NCBI GenBank assembly: GCA_963576475.1
Contig: OY754970.1
Location: forward strand, 41,766,147 to 41,830,146
Direction: 5' to 3'
DNA from: Molanna angustata
Lineage: Eukaryota > Arthropoda > Insecta > Trichoptera > Molannidae
Length of the DNA stretch: 64,000 bases
In this document: positions 22,936-33,859 of the stretch, piece after piece
How positions within the stretch are numbered: the first letter of the stretch is position 1
Layout of the letters: every line of letters starts with the position of its first letter
The notes under the pieces: generated by a model
Databases searched by the model: none
Told to the model about the DNA's origin: nothing
What the model saw: the letters and a program-made list of their open reading frames with translations, nothing else
Made by a program: the position numbers and the translations under genes

Positions 22936-24085
22936 TAAATATCTAGCGGACCCGACAGACGTTGTCCTGCACGAACGTTGGCTTGCCCGTTATTAGCTGG
23001 TTTAACAAACATAAAAAGGATGGATTACCTTATAAAAGGAAGCACGGCACATGCGTTTATACCCACATATCAGTCTTGCCTCATATAAAAAATGCAACAT
23101 ACATAATGGGTAATGAACTATATATGTAAGATGTATTTGTTACCTGTTATAGTTTCGATTACCCGGCCCTGATGGGATACACACTAATATTCACTCTCTC
23201 TCTCCATCTCTCTCCATCTCTCTCCATCTCCCTCTTCCCAGTCACAAAAAGAATCGAAGATTCAGAATCCCCTAATAATTGATTATTTTATTTGAGTTGG
23301 ATATTGAGAAGTTTGGAGAAAGACTTTTCAAAGAATAATCTTGGTCTATTTTGAATTTTAAAACTTAAATTAGTTATCATTTAAAAAAAGAAAAAATGCC
23401 ATAAGAGTATCTACATATGTATATATCTTTCAAAATCAAAATATATATTTATAAATTTATTTTATAGTACGGAGTTGTACATTTTTTTTACTATAGAAAA
23501 TTCACTCTACGTTTGTTGTTTGATCTTGACGTTTCAATCACAAAATATATATTTATAACCTCACTTTACATTACGGAGGTTTTTAACAAAATAATATTAT
23601 ATTCAAAAATTAATTGAAATATTTAAACGAAAATATTACGAAACATTATATTGAGATAACTTTGATATATGTATCTATCGTCATAATACCACTTTAAACG
23701 GAATATACTTGTAATAAAACTAAATAGCTTTATACAATAATAAAAATATACAAATAAGTTAATAATTTCATAAAATATTAAAAATATGAAAACAAATATT
23801 GCAGACAGCGTCGAGAAAACATCAAGTTTTAATTTCATAACCAACATTGCATAATATTATGACATATCGGAAGCCAATGTTCCCACTATTCAAAATGCGT
23901 ATTCCGAAAATATTTATAACGATTCCCATTTTAATTATTCTTTTATTAAATTCCTTTTTGTGAATTTAATCCATTCAGGGACTCACATAAACACACACAA
24001 AAAGTTTCATCAAAATCGGTTCAGCCGTTTAGGAGGAGTTCAGTGACATACACACGTACGGAAGAATTATATATATAAAGATTAT
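22936..24085. mobile_element. Candidate unclassified element with hallmark insect repeat ends
   Basis: The left boundary carries AGCGGACCCGACAGACGTTG. The right end carries CATCAAAATCGGTTCAGCCG, TTTAGGAGGAG and CACGTACGG before ATATATATAAAG. I recall these as recurrent phrases at the two ends of short insect repeats. The interior is AT-rich without coding sequence and includes the CT-rich microsatellite at 23198. Whether both ends belong to one copy is inference. Confidence 0.4.
23198..23238. repeat. CTCTCTCCAT microsatellite
   Basis: Three to four copies of a CTCTCTCCAT unit. Confidence 0.9.
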
Positions 24086-24564
24086 TCATTTTTCAAGAAA
24101 AACCAAAAAATATGAAACTAGCATATTGAATTGCCATGTGTATTTGCTTGTAGCTATATTATATTTGCTCGTACTTCTCTATCACGTCTTAACTCTCGCG
24201 TTTTGACTGAAAACCTTCGTTATTTTATATGTAAAGCAATCAAATTCAATGATGCATAAACTCACACATAACTTTGCTCCGTTAAGTTGATAAATTTGAT
24301 AGAAAGCGTCGTGTATGACAGTGAGTGACAACAATTTTGTCACATAATCATTTTAGTAGGTACCTACTATATCAAATCAGCATTCTTCACAGTTTTCACC
24401 TCACATATTTGTTGATCAAAAGAAGCATGTCTGCTTAGCATACAAATTTCAATAAACAATATAATTATAAAAAAGGTGAAATATTAAAAGGGGAATAAAA
24501 ATCTTTAACCGATCTTGGTTCAAGATATAATTGCCTTTTTACAAATTTAAAAATAAAAATAACA

Positions 24565-24874
24565 ATTTAAGAGTTTCTTGAGCTTAGGGTCACTTTGAAA
24601 TATTTGACAGTTAAAAAAATGAGAAATATTATTCAGATGTTCTTCAAAATCTAATGGGGTCTATGCGAGTATTAGATATACATATTTGCAAAATTTTAAT
24701 TTGCACAGAACATAGTACACAACACACACACACACACACACACAATTTAATTGTGATGAAACTTTCAGAATACAATCTCAGCATGATACTAGTTGATAAT
24801 CTGCATTGAAAAAAATACCCTTAAAAATTGCGAATTCAAAACTCCCCACTATATCCCCTTGGGTTAGTGAGGAG
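24565..24874 (-). mobile_element. Dispersed repeat family X, copy 1 (truncated)
   Basis: The minus strand reads CTCACTAACCCAAGGGGATA, TAGTGGGGAGTT, then ATCAACTAGTATCATGCTGA and GTGACCCTAAGCTCAAG, matching 56611-57171. The second half of the family is missing. A (CA)n tract sits at 24723-24744, where copy 4 has TGTGTGTGCTATG repeats. Confidence 0.75.
24723..24744. repeat. (CA)n microsatellite
   Basis: About eleven CA dinucleotides inside repeat family X. Confidence 0.95.
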
Positions 24875-25124
24875 ATCTATGTTGGGAGTTGCAAGTACAG
24901 CGCGCAATTTTAAATTTATTTCCTTATGAAATGTCAAATAAATATAAATCAAATCTCGTAAATCTTCCCAAGAATGCGTTAAACAAATCACCAAAACTTC
25001 ATCGCAATAGTATGGTCTATGTAGGAGGACACACAGCACAAACAAACCTGCAAGTCTACAAACTCTCAATTTTATATTTTTAGCACCAAAATATTTGCAC
25101 TAAATAATGTAAAATATAGATATA

Positions 25125-25225
25125 TTTTTTGCTTATCTAATAAATAAAATTAAATATATATAAAATGTTTACTGGCTGGCTTATTGCCATTAGGCAATTT
25201 CTTCCATTCAACCATAATAGTAGTA
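25125..25225 (-). mobile_element. LINE 3' UTR fragment
   Basis: The minus strand contains GGAAGAAATTGCCTAATGGC and AATAAGCCAGCCAGTAAAC, the same 3' UTR as at 4.3 and 40.2 kb, followed by an AT-rich tail. Confidence 0.6.
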
Positions 25226-25429
25226 ATCCAGTTATTTTTACATCTAACAAAACTCATATGATTAATATACTATACACATAATATGTTACAAAATATATAT
25301 TTCCATCAAAACACTTTCTGAAGTCAGTGCCCGAACAGTATTTTTTACGTCGGTCTCAATAAAACAATTATGTTTGTAAAAATATATTTTTTTAATGCTA
25401 TTAATATTTTTTGACACGCGTATTATCTT

Positions 25430-25790
25430 CGCGGTGGGTACTCGAGGAATGAATGGTAGGAATTGAAGGGCAGTAAAGGGTGTTACTGGGAGGGATAACG
25501 TGGGAATTCCCCTCCCCGAGCTGTGAAGAGGTGGATCAGGGCATTCCTAGCGTGTAAACACGGGGAAATAAAGTCTTCAAATTGGGGTATCTCCAATAAG
25601 AGAAGATTTTTCGCCTCTTCATCCAAAGATCATTAGTATGTGAGGCGCGATGTCTGAGAAGAACCACGTGACGTCATTAACCACCCCTGATAGTCTACAT
25701 CCAGGGAATATACACAACCATACAACATCTCCTCCACACTTCACACCACGATCCTCCACCCCCACGACTCGGTAATACAAACAACTTTTA
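25430..25790. other. Unidentified GC-richer block
   Basis: Composition jumps above the surroundings (GGTGGGTACTCGAGGAATG, TTCCCCTCCCCGAGCTGTG, ACCACGTGACGTCATTAACC, CACCCCCACGACTCGG). No open frame of note on either strand and no second copy in the window. It could be part of a transposable element or a conserved intronic region. Confidence 0.35.
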
Positions 25791-26064
25791 TAAATAACGC
25801 AACCTTAACACTTAATAATTCAAATAATAGCTAACATTGTGAAAACATTTTGTCGTGTCCATTATCAAACATTCTCAAACTTTACACTTTCATTTTATTA
25901 TTTATTTAAATTTAATGAATTATTAAGTCATATTCTATTTGTGTTATTGTTTCAAAGTTTAATGAATTATTTTAACTATTTTTCCACAAAATTCAATTTA
26001 CTATGACCGAAAAAAAAACGTTTTTGCAGAGATGACTCGGCATTATCAGGGTAAATCGAATTTC

Positions 26065-26413
26065 GTCGGCCTTCGTAGCTCAGTTGGTTGGGCATCTGAC
26101 TGCTGATCCAAAAGTCCCGGGTTCGATTCCCGGTGGAAACACAGTTTTTAATTGTGTTTTCAGTCTGGATCAGTCTGGAGACGATTAATATCGTAAGTCC
26201 AGAATGTGGCTTCTTGTTATTGGGTGCGTGTTTAATTAATATTTGACATAGTTTTTAACCATATTTTTTTTAACTTAAAACTTGTTGTACTCTTGTTATT
26301 GGTCTAATTACTGTGCATCTTTTTTGCATCTTTTTTGTATAATTATCCAAATAAATCAATAGTATCTGTTAGTTGCCCGAGAAGTAATATTAAATAAATA
26401 AATAAATAAAAAT
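26065..26413 (+). mobile_element. tRNA-derived SINE, copy 2, interrupted
   Basis: Head TCGGCCTTCGTAGCTCAGTT with A box and GGTTCGATTCC B box, followed by the usual body. Against the copy at 59.4 kb, the body is split after TTGACATAG by about 113 extra bases (26251-26363). It then resumes at TATCTGTTAGTTGCCCGAGA and ends in a TAAA tail at 26390-26410. Confidence 0.9.
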
Positions 26414-26513
26414 ACTTTGTTATACTTTTTTTTATTCATTATTTTAAAATGGATTTCCACTCTGTCGACACAAAAAACATTAGAATTATTATTATATTTA
26501 ATTTATTAAGACT

Positions 26514-26682
26514 GTGAGGTACCGGCTTTGAATAGTTATTCCACTCTTCTGATATCGTTTACGGGTGTCCCGTAAGAGCCGCCGGGTAATCGAAAACACA
26601 GCACGAAATGTGTCGTGGCATATAATGCACACCTTTCGCTGCTTACTCAATATTGTGGGATATGTCATGGTGGTATTAATTT
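26514..26682 (+). mobile_element. Short dispersed repeat family A, copy 3 (internally shortened)
   Basis: Starts TGAGGTACCGGCTTTGAATA, keeps GGGTGTCCCGTAAGAGCCG and the tail half (CACACCTTTCGCTG, TTGTGGGATATGTCATGG). It lacks the middle block with CACCCATTCTGAA. Confidence 0.7.
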
Positions 26683-26699
26683 AATATACATATGTAATA

Positions 26700-28120
26700 T
26701 AAAATAACGCAGAAAAAAAAGAAGAGCATAACTATTATTTAGAATATTAAAACCAACATAATGTAGAAATAACAATAAATTTATTGTATGCATGAATAAA
26801 CAATATACTTGTATGAATACATATAGTTTCCTATATGTTACTACATATATACAAATTGTCATTGAAATTACTATCAATACATAATTTACAATTAATTATA
26901 TTTATTTATTTTCAACTCTGATTGATTTATTTTAAAGTACCTTTATTTAAAAAAGCTATTGTTTTGTCTTAAATGAATCATCGTTATTAAAAATATCTAA
27001 TGATACGTTTTCTATATAATATGTGAATATAATAAATGGAATATAAACTGAGACACATGCGTTTTTATATTACTTGTATTATTACTTTATACATACCTAG
27101 GTATACTAACAATAACTCGTTTTATTAAAACGAACAAAACCTCTTCAGGATATTTACTGTCCATTATTTATTTTAATAATATCATTATAAATTATAATGA
27201 CAAATAATTCAAAACGTCAGAATAACGAGCAGTTTTCCCACATATTATAACCTTGTAATTTATACAATATCATTTAAACAAACAATACGAAACACAGTTT
27301 TAGAAACCCTGATCTAGTGTGTTTTTAAGGTTATACATAGATAATTTATACCACGGAAATATGAAGTATCACAACGTACTTCAACAACCGCTCCGTGTTA
27401 ATATTACCAACTTAAAAAATACATACTTACATACTACGCAGAAAAAAAGAAGAGCATAACTTTTTTTTTTTCAATTACTCCATAACTATGTGTCGTGGAG
27501 AAATAAATATTTTGTGTGCTTAAAGAGTGTATGAAAAGGGAGTGAATGTTCATGACACTTTTTTTTTCATTTCAAGTCAGGTTTATTCTTAAAATGCAAA
27601 AATTCAACAAATTTTGGGTTTCCGATAATTTTAATCAATATAAACCTTTTTTTACGCACGCGATAAAAAAGGCGGTTTAATATATTATCATACTTTCAGT
27701 CATGTTTTTTTTATTAATAAAATACCTGTATAATAATATTAGCGATATATAACGGACGAACCCGACTGGTAAATAAACATTCGTCCGTCGAAGAAGACAC
27801 GATTTTCGGTTTGTTAAAACAATTTAAAGTATTTGTTGAAGACGAGTTATTTACACTATGCGTTTAATGCTATGTGTGTGTTTTTTCTGATGAATTTTAT
27901 CTTATGTCATTCCTAAGTCATGTGAGAAACACAATCCTGTGTTATTATGTATTTTGCTGTGTGTGATACCTACTTTATATTAATAATCTTCTATCTTCAC
28001 GCCATCAAATATTTACATCGCCCTATTTCATCGCCTCCAACAAAGTGATCTATTCATCTCTTACTCGGGAAAAGGATAAAAATAAAAATAAACGTACGGT
28101 GTATCTTTACTGTAGACAAC
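26700..28120. other. Non-coding stretch
   Basis: No gene. A nearly identical 26-27 bp sequence (CGCAGAAAAAAAAGAAGAGC plus ATAACT) occurs at 26705 and 27434, about 730 bases apart. Nothing recognisable lies between. Confidence 0.4.
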
Positions 28121-28124
28121 GGTG

Positions 28125-28525
28125 GTGATGAGCAATAGACTTGCAAGTCTTGCATTCTTGGTTTTGCGAGACTATCTAGACCAAGACCACGTGTGTCGCT
28201 GGAAGACCAGTACCGTGCTTTGCAAGACCAAGATTCTCGCAAGACGCAAAATTTGTATGAATTTATTCATTATTAACTATTTTTTTTATTAAAACAATAG
28301 TCTGTGTGCTATAGACATAATACTCTTATTGGTGTTTTTGCGATAGTTACTTAATTATTGCAGAAAAATAAAAATATATTTTTTGGAAATGTTTCAAGAC
28401 AGATCAAGAGTGGGTATGCAAGATCAAGACTAAGACTCGATCGAGTATGCAAGACATCTGTAAAAAGGTTAAGACCGGGGGTACAAGACCAAAACCTCAA
28501 TCTTGGTCTTGCATTTGATCATCAC
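28125..28525. mobile_element. Candidate MITE, family T copy 1
   Basis: Begins GTGATGAGCAATAGACTTGC and ends TTGCATTTGATCATCAC, imperfect inverted ends. Both subterminal zones are rich in CAAGACC/GGTCTTG words. The middle is plain AT-rich sequence. A short relative lies at 31533-31638. A target duplication was not evident. Confidence 0.55.
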
Positions 28526-28599
28526 TAATAAATACCTACATACATACAAAAAAAAACAAAATAATTAAAGATAAAGAAAAAACACACATATAAACATTA

Positions 28600-28790
28600 A
28601 ATTAATTAAACAACAAAAAAGAAAATTCATTTATTTATTTATTTAATTATAATTATTATTATATATTTTTTTTTGTTTATATATTTATTTATTTTTTATT
28701 TTTTGTTTATTTATTTATTCATTTATTTATTCATTTATTTATTATTATTTTTTTTTTATTTATCTATTCATACTAACACTGATGACATTG
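28600..28790. repeat. TTTA-rich low-complexity tract
   Basis: Long irregular runs of TTTATTTA, TTCATTTA and poly-T. No tail-bearing element could be assigned. Confidence 0.8.
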
Positions 28791-28859
28791 TAATATTTAT
28801 TTAATCTGCAATTAATCAATAATAAAATCACCACATCCCTTCCTTGGAAATTGCTCATT

Positions 28860-28999
28860 TTGATGCTTGTTTGAATTAATTTTCAATTAATTTGGATGCT
28901 TGGTTGTATTCAATTATATTCATTTTATTACTGTCTTTATTAGTATTGTTTTGTTAATGTAAAATATGTAATGGCTGTTTTGTTTCCAAAAAATAAAAT
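28860..28999 (+). mobile_element. LINE 3' UTR fragment (same family as 36.8 kb)
   Basis: TGTTAATGTAAAATATGTAA and TGGCTGTTTTGTTTCC followed by AAAATAAAATAAAATG match the block at 36790-36860. Coding part absent. Confidence 0.6.
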
Positions 29000-29904
29000 A
29001 AAATGTATATTCTAGTTTTGATTTCTTTATAAAGTTTTTTTTTTTGTTATTTATTGGCAGTTTAAAAAAATGATTAAAGCTTTCCATACGTGACTTTCCA
29101 ACTGAATTTCATGATAAATAATTCTAAAATTGTTCAATGGAATTTGTATGAAATTCGGTCCTTTGCTTGACTCTGCTGTTAGGTATGTAGCTACGCCACT
29201 GGTCGTATCAGTCTTTCTTAGACGAATATAATAATTTAAAATTTAAGACCTGTCAACGTTTTTTTTTTTCTAACGGTCGTTTTCTTTGATGATACCTTCT
29301 AAGTAAACATTCATATCGTCATAATATGTTCTTCAAATAAATCCTTAAATACATAATATGATAAGAGATCAATGTTATCGATTGGTACCTACCTACATCA
29401 TAATCGATCTATTTGAAGCTTTTAACCCACGTGCTCTTGTGAGTTACTAAATCTGTGCATGAGTGACTTAAAGCGATTTCAATTATCATATCTTAACATA
29501 ATAGTCTAAGAGATAGCAACGACAAAAAAAAACTTTACTTGATGGCTGTTTTTTTTTATATTTCCTTCCTTAATGAATATAGGTATGAAAAAGGTAAGTC
29601 TGGCGCCTGGAAGTGGTTGCGTTTACTAGTGCGCATCCCCTTTCTACATGTGATAATTGCAGATTTTAGTATCATTTTTATCTTTTTAAGTCCTTTTTGT
29701 GCTCTTGTATCATCCATCTGATTACAATGAAACTTTGTGATCTGTTCAGCGCTTACCCTGGAATATTTCTGAGAAAAAAAAAACTTAAATAATAGAAATA
29801 TCATCGCCCTTTGAATGATCCTGAATCATCAAATGGCACTGTCGTTATTATTTCTTCATTCTATAATGGGGTAGATAAAAAGAGAACATAACCCCATATT
29901 TTTA

Positions 29905-30125
29905 TATCTTGGCACGATGGGGCTAGGTTGTGGCCATAGGGGCCTAGCGAGTGAAGTTGGGGGTGACCGCAGCCCCATCCTAGAATTCTGGTTCGGTGCC
30001 CCCTTCAATTCTCACCTATGTAAGAGCAGGACAGACTCGTTAATGTCTCGCTCGACGACGACTCGTCACACGCGGCGAGGATCCAGCCTGCGTCATTCAC
30101 TGGACGTGGAAATAGAGAAATTACA
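29905..30125 (+). repeat. GC-rich dispersed repeat, copy 1
   Basis: Shares GGGGCTAGGTTGTGGCCATA, GGGGGTGACCGCAGCCCCAT, CGGTGCCCCCTTCAATTCT, GAGCAGGACAGAC and TTAATGTCTCGCTCGACG with 52880-53100. Strong composition contrast with the flanks. Class unknown. Confidence 0.7.
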
Positions 30126-30147
30126 TACCTACTATTTATTTAAATTA

Positions 30148-30423
30148 TACTTTTTCTGATGACAATGATTAATATGAACACATATATAATTCCACAATTT
30201 ATTTTATTTTTCTCCCGACGACCGTTTCGGCTTATAAGGCCATAATCAACTGGTTGATTATGGCCAGTTGATTATGGCCTTATAAGCCGAAACGGTCGTC
30301 GGGAGAAAAATAAAATAAATTGTGGAATTATATATGTGTTCATATTAATCATTGTCATAATGGAATTCTTCAAATTAGAAGCCGTCACAATCGAAAGATT
30401 GAAAAGTGCGTACTTTTTCTGAT
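30148..30423. mobile_element. Insertion carrying the palindrome, 13-bp target duplication
   Basis: The 13-mer TACTTTTTCTGAT occurs at 30148-30160 and again at 30411-30423, flanking the palindrome plus tail. A 13-bp duplication fits target-primed reverse transcription better than a cut-and-paste transposon. I suggest a head-to-head Penelope-like or LINE-end insertion. Family assignment is weak. Confidence 0.6.
30159..30358. repeat. Perfect 95-bp inverted repeat with 10-bp loop
   Basis: Arms 30159-30253 and 30264-30358 are exact complements with no mismatch. The loop is TTGATTATGG. Each arm contains CCCGACGACCGTTTCGGCTT. The right arm continues into a 52-bp tail (TGGAATTCTTCAAATTAGAA) shared with 18.9 kb. 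Confidence 0.97.
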
Positions 30424-30514
30424 ATTTTATTGTCTGTATATTGTTTGATTTTGTTTGGTTTCAATAATAAAAAAAATATTAAGAAATGTTTATTATATTA
30501 ACAACTTGATATTA

Positions 30515-30585
30515 ACAAATGCTTGAAGAGGCTAAGGCTCGTAACGGGCTGTGGAGCCATTGATGATGATGATGATGATGATAAA
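30515..30585 (+). mobile_element. Tiny LINE 3' end with (GAT)n tail
   Basis: Encodes LEEAKARNGLWSH then a stop, immediately followed by a (GAT)n run to 30583. This is the last dozen codons and tail of a LINE, severely 5' truncated. Confidence 0.65.
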
Positions 30586-30687
30586 CATTTTTTTATAAAT
30601 AAATTTAGAGAGAAAGTTTAATATTAGATTATGATCGAGTACTGAATTATACATTTTTAGATTAAGGCAAGATAATAACGTGTGACG

Positions 30688-30878
30688 AAGGAGGCAAGTC
30701 TAGTCAACTGGCGGAATCAAAACCATCCATTCTTACCCATACCATGGATATTATTATCACATGGAGTTCTATAATACCTTAAGATGTTATAGAACTCCAT
30801 AAGATACATAATTATATCCACGATATGGGTAAACATGGATGGTTTTGATTCCGCCGGTGACCAGACTTGCCCCCCTGG
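30688..30878. mobile_element. Palindromic MITE, family P copy 2
   Basis: Inverted-repeat partner of 6500-6687: left GAGGCAAGTCTAGTC, then GGCGGAATCAAAACCATCCA; right TGGATGGTTTTGATTCCGCC, then CCAGACTTGCCCCCCTGG. The centre again contains ATGGAGTTCTATAATACC against GTTATAGAACTCCAT. Confidence 0.85.
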
Positions 30879-31188
30879 TCTAAAAATTTTAATTCTGACT
30901 GTGATTCCGAGTATCGAATTTCGTTTCAAATTACTGAAACCCTATATTTAACAGGTGGTGTTTAATTATCATTAAATTATCATTAAATTACTACGAAAGA
31001 AATAGCCATCATGTTTTTATCATTTTTTCAATATTTTTTTTTTTTGGAGATCTTTAAAATTTTTTTTAAATATGTTTATATGATTGTAAAAAAGCCATTA
31101 TATTTTATAGTATTTTAGTATATTTTTTTCTTAAATATTTTTATACAATTGTATTGTGTTAATATGTGCATGCTTATACTGTATTCAT

Positions 31189-31378
31189 AATTTTATGCGA
31201 AAGAAATAGCCATCAAGACACAGGCTTTGCCTAGTTTGATGGTGATTAAAACACCTTAATGACACTGCTTTCTGCATCACTGTATAATATACATATGTAT
31301 ATGTTAATAATAATACGAATTATAAGTGTATCAATATTTGTCAGACATGAATAAAATAAATAAATAAATAAATAAATT
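31189..31378 (+). mobile_element. LINE 3' UTR with (AAAT)n tail
   Basis: CACAGGCTTTGCCTAGTTTG, GATGGTGATTAAAACACC and a terminal AATAAATAAATAAATAAATA at 31352-31375. No coding sequence remains. The 19-base phrase GAAAGAAATAGCCATCA also occurs about 205 bases upstream at 30994. Confidence 0.55.
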
Positions 31379-31532
31379 GTGTTTTTAACACTTCCTTACG
31401 CCTTTTGCAGGTGGCAAGTTAGTTATTTATCCAATTTTTAAAATAACCAGTATTTTCAGCCCAAAGAAAAAAGAATTGCATGAGGAATATGTATGTAATG
31501 AATGACTTAATTAGGTACTAGACTCTCTAAGT

Positions 31533-31638
31533 GATGAAAGTCTTCTTGCGATACTTGCAAAACCAGGACCGCATGCGTTGCTGCAAGACCTGGGATGCCA
31601 GACCATGACCACCCCGGTCTCGGTCTTGTTCATCACTA
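31533..31638. mobile_element. Candidate MITE, family T copy 2 (short)
   Basis: Starts AGTGATGAAAGTCTTCTTGC and ends GTCTCGGTCTTGTTCATCAC, with GCAAGACC words inside, as in the 28125-28525 copy. Confidence 0.5.
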
Positions 31639-31889
31639 GGTAGGTACTCTACGGCGGTGATTGACTTTAATACAATTGTAAAATAATTAAACAATTCTGC
31701 TTGAAGTGTATATGTAAGATTCTACTTATTCCACTGTTTATTAATTTATCAATTCAATAAAATTCAATTTATCTTTTGATAGGACAACCGTTTCGTCCGT
31801 AAGGGTCTTTTCGACAGATAAATTGCAAAATATATATTATACCTACTCCTTATTAACCAAAGAAAATATTAACAATATTTTATTGACAA

Positions 31890-32165
31890 ACTTTTCAACA
31901 TCTCAATAGAGACGAAGTTGTGATATTATAGAAGAACCAGGAACTCAAGGCACCTACAGGGCTTACGACCTATAACCGACTGGTTTACATGACCATTTTA
32001 TGCGCTTGCGCAACGTTCACCAATAATGTCTTCTTATTGAGTTCCCTTATTAATATAATTTTTTGAAAGTTCTATATATTTGAATACTGTGTAACAATTC
32101 ACCTGAAAATAAAACATTTTTACTATTGCCATCTATGAAGTAACGAAGAAACTTGTTTTGTAAAA
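31890..32165 (+). repeat. Dispersed repeat family G, copy 2
   Basis: Contains CTCAATAGAGACGAAGTT, CAAGGCACCTACAGGGCTTA, TTATGCGCTTGCGCAACG and the downstream half (TTTTGAAAGTTCTATATATT, GCCATCTATGAAG) shared with 34.5 kb. Confidence 0.8.
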
Positions 32166-32630
32166 AATAGGTTTATTTGTCAACAATGAATTAATAAAAT
32201 ATTAACTCATTGCAAATTGTGTTCCTTGTTGTACATAGCAATTTTACTGTTTATAATTTGTTTCTTTAATCAAACATAAATGAGATATTTATATAGTATA
32301 TATATACGTAGATAAATATTAACGGTGACTCACCCATCATCAGCTAAGAAGTTATTTAAATCTAAAAGTAAACAGCAGATTGATTGTTTTTTTTTTCAGA
32401 AACTTGTGTCAACCCTCCCAGCACGAATTCTTTAACAAGAATTTCTATCTTGAGAATTTATATTCTATTCCCAGTGGAGGAGAGAGTGAACTTTTGTTTG
32501 GAAGAGATTGACAACTGAAAACAATCTGTCGCTTTCGTTCAATACATCACTTGTAAGTTATTCTACGCAATCATCAATATTATTACTCTTATAATTGTTT
32601 TATTGCTTTATCATTTTGCATACACTGGTA

Positions 32631-33308
32631 AGATTATTATAGCCTTATGCAATTTCTTACAAACAAACCATACATACCATACAAGATTATTATTGTCTTA
32701 TGTAATTTCTTACAAACAAACCATACGTGCCATACAAGATTATTATTACCTTATGTAATTTCTTACAAACAAACCATACGTACCATACAAGATTATTATT
32801 GCCTTATGTAATTTCTTACAAACAAACCATAAATACCATACAAGATTATTATTGCCTTATGCAATTTCTTATAAACAAACCATACATACCATACAAGATT
32901 ATTATTACCTTATGCAATTTCTTACAAACAAACCATACATACCATACAAGATTATTATTACCTTATGCAATTTCTTACAAACAAACCATAAATACCATAC
33001 AAGATTATTATTGCCTTATGCAATTTCTTATAAACAAACCATACATATCATACAAGGTTATTATTACCTTATGCAATTTCTTACAAACAAACCATAAATA
33101 CCATACAAGATTATTATTGCCTTATGCAATTTCTTATAAACAAACCATACATATCATACAAGGTTATTATTACCTTATGCAATTTCTTACAAACAAACCA
33201 TAAATACCATACAAGATTATTATTGCCTTATGCAATTTCTTATAAACAAACCATACATACCATACAATATTATTATTGCCTTATGCAATTTCTTACAAAC
33301 AAATCATT
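32631..33308. repeat. 53-bp minisatellite, about 12.8 copies
   Basis: Unit AGATTATTATTGCCTTATGC..ATACATACCATACA repeats every 53 bases from 32631 (next copies at 32684, 32737). Copies differ at ACATACC/AAATACC, CTTACAA/CTTATAA and GCC/ACC sites. The last part is a two-unit higher-order repeat: 33002-33107 and 33108-33213 are the same 106 bases. Since the unit lacks stops in several phases, it creates a 158-codon frame of repeating peptide, which I regard as non-coding. Confidence 0.97.
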
Positions 33309-33840
33309 ATACAAAGAACATTATATCTGCCGTGCTAGGAAAAACACAGTAATTATTAAGTTACCTCATAATTCGTCTTTCTTCTCTATTATTTGAATCC
33401 TCGTTTTGAATTTATATATATTTTTTTATCGTTTATTTACTTTTAATCACACCATATTTACAATGACAACAATAAGTAGATTACTGCTGCCCATCTAGGA
33501 AATCCTGTTACCTATAGGGCTAGCATATATATAGTTGTTCTTCATCACTATTGCTCGCCATTCTGACGATGCTCGGCGTTGAGCGATATCGGTGAACAAA
33601 ATCGAACATGATCGCGTTAGCGAATAAAATTAAATATAACGTTAAATTATATGTATATTTTTTTCGTAATTCAATGTGATTATGGAGTTCTATCATGAAG
33701 TGACAGTTTCAAACATTGAAAAAATAAGAAAATTATATCATTTTTCATGAAAAGAAATCTATATTTCCAATAGTTGTATACATACATATGTACATACAAA
33801 CCACCTCCCTCGACAACGAAAACATTTTCTCGCTGCGCGG
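33309..33840. other. Non-coding stretch, nothing recognised
   Basis: AT-rich apart from a small patch near 33560 (CGATGCTCGGCGTTGAGCG). No supportable feature. Confidence 0.4.
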
Positions 33841-33859
33841 ACAGTTTTTCATTTAATAT

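Noticed and set aside
26065..26140. tRNA gene at the SINE heads (26.1, 59.4, 38.2, 6.2 kb)
   Set aside because: A and B boxes are good but acceptor arms do not pair and each is followed by the same SINE body, so these are retroposons.
32727..33396. Long frames of repeating peptide over the 53-bp minisatellite
   Set aside because: They arise because the repeat unit lacks stops. No start context, composition or conservation argues for translation.
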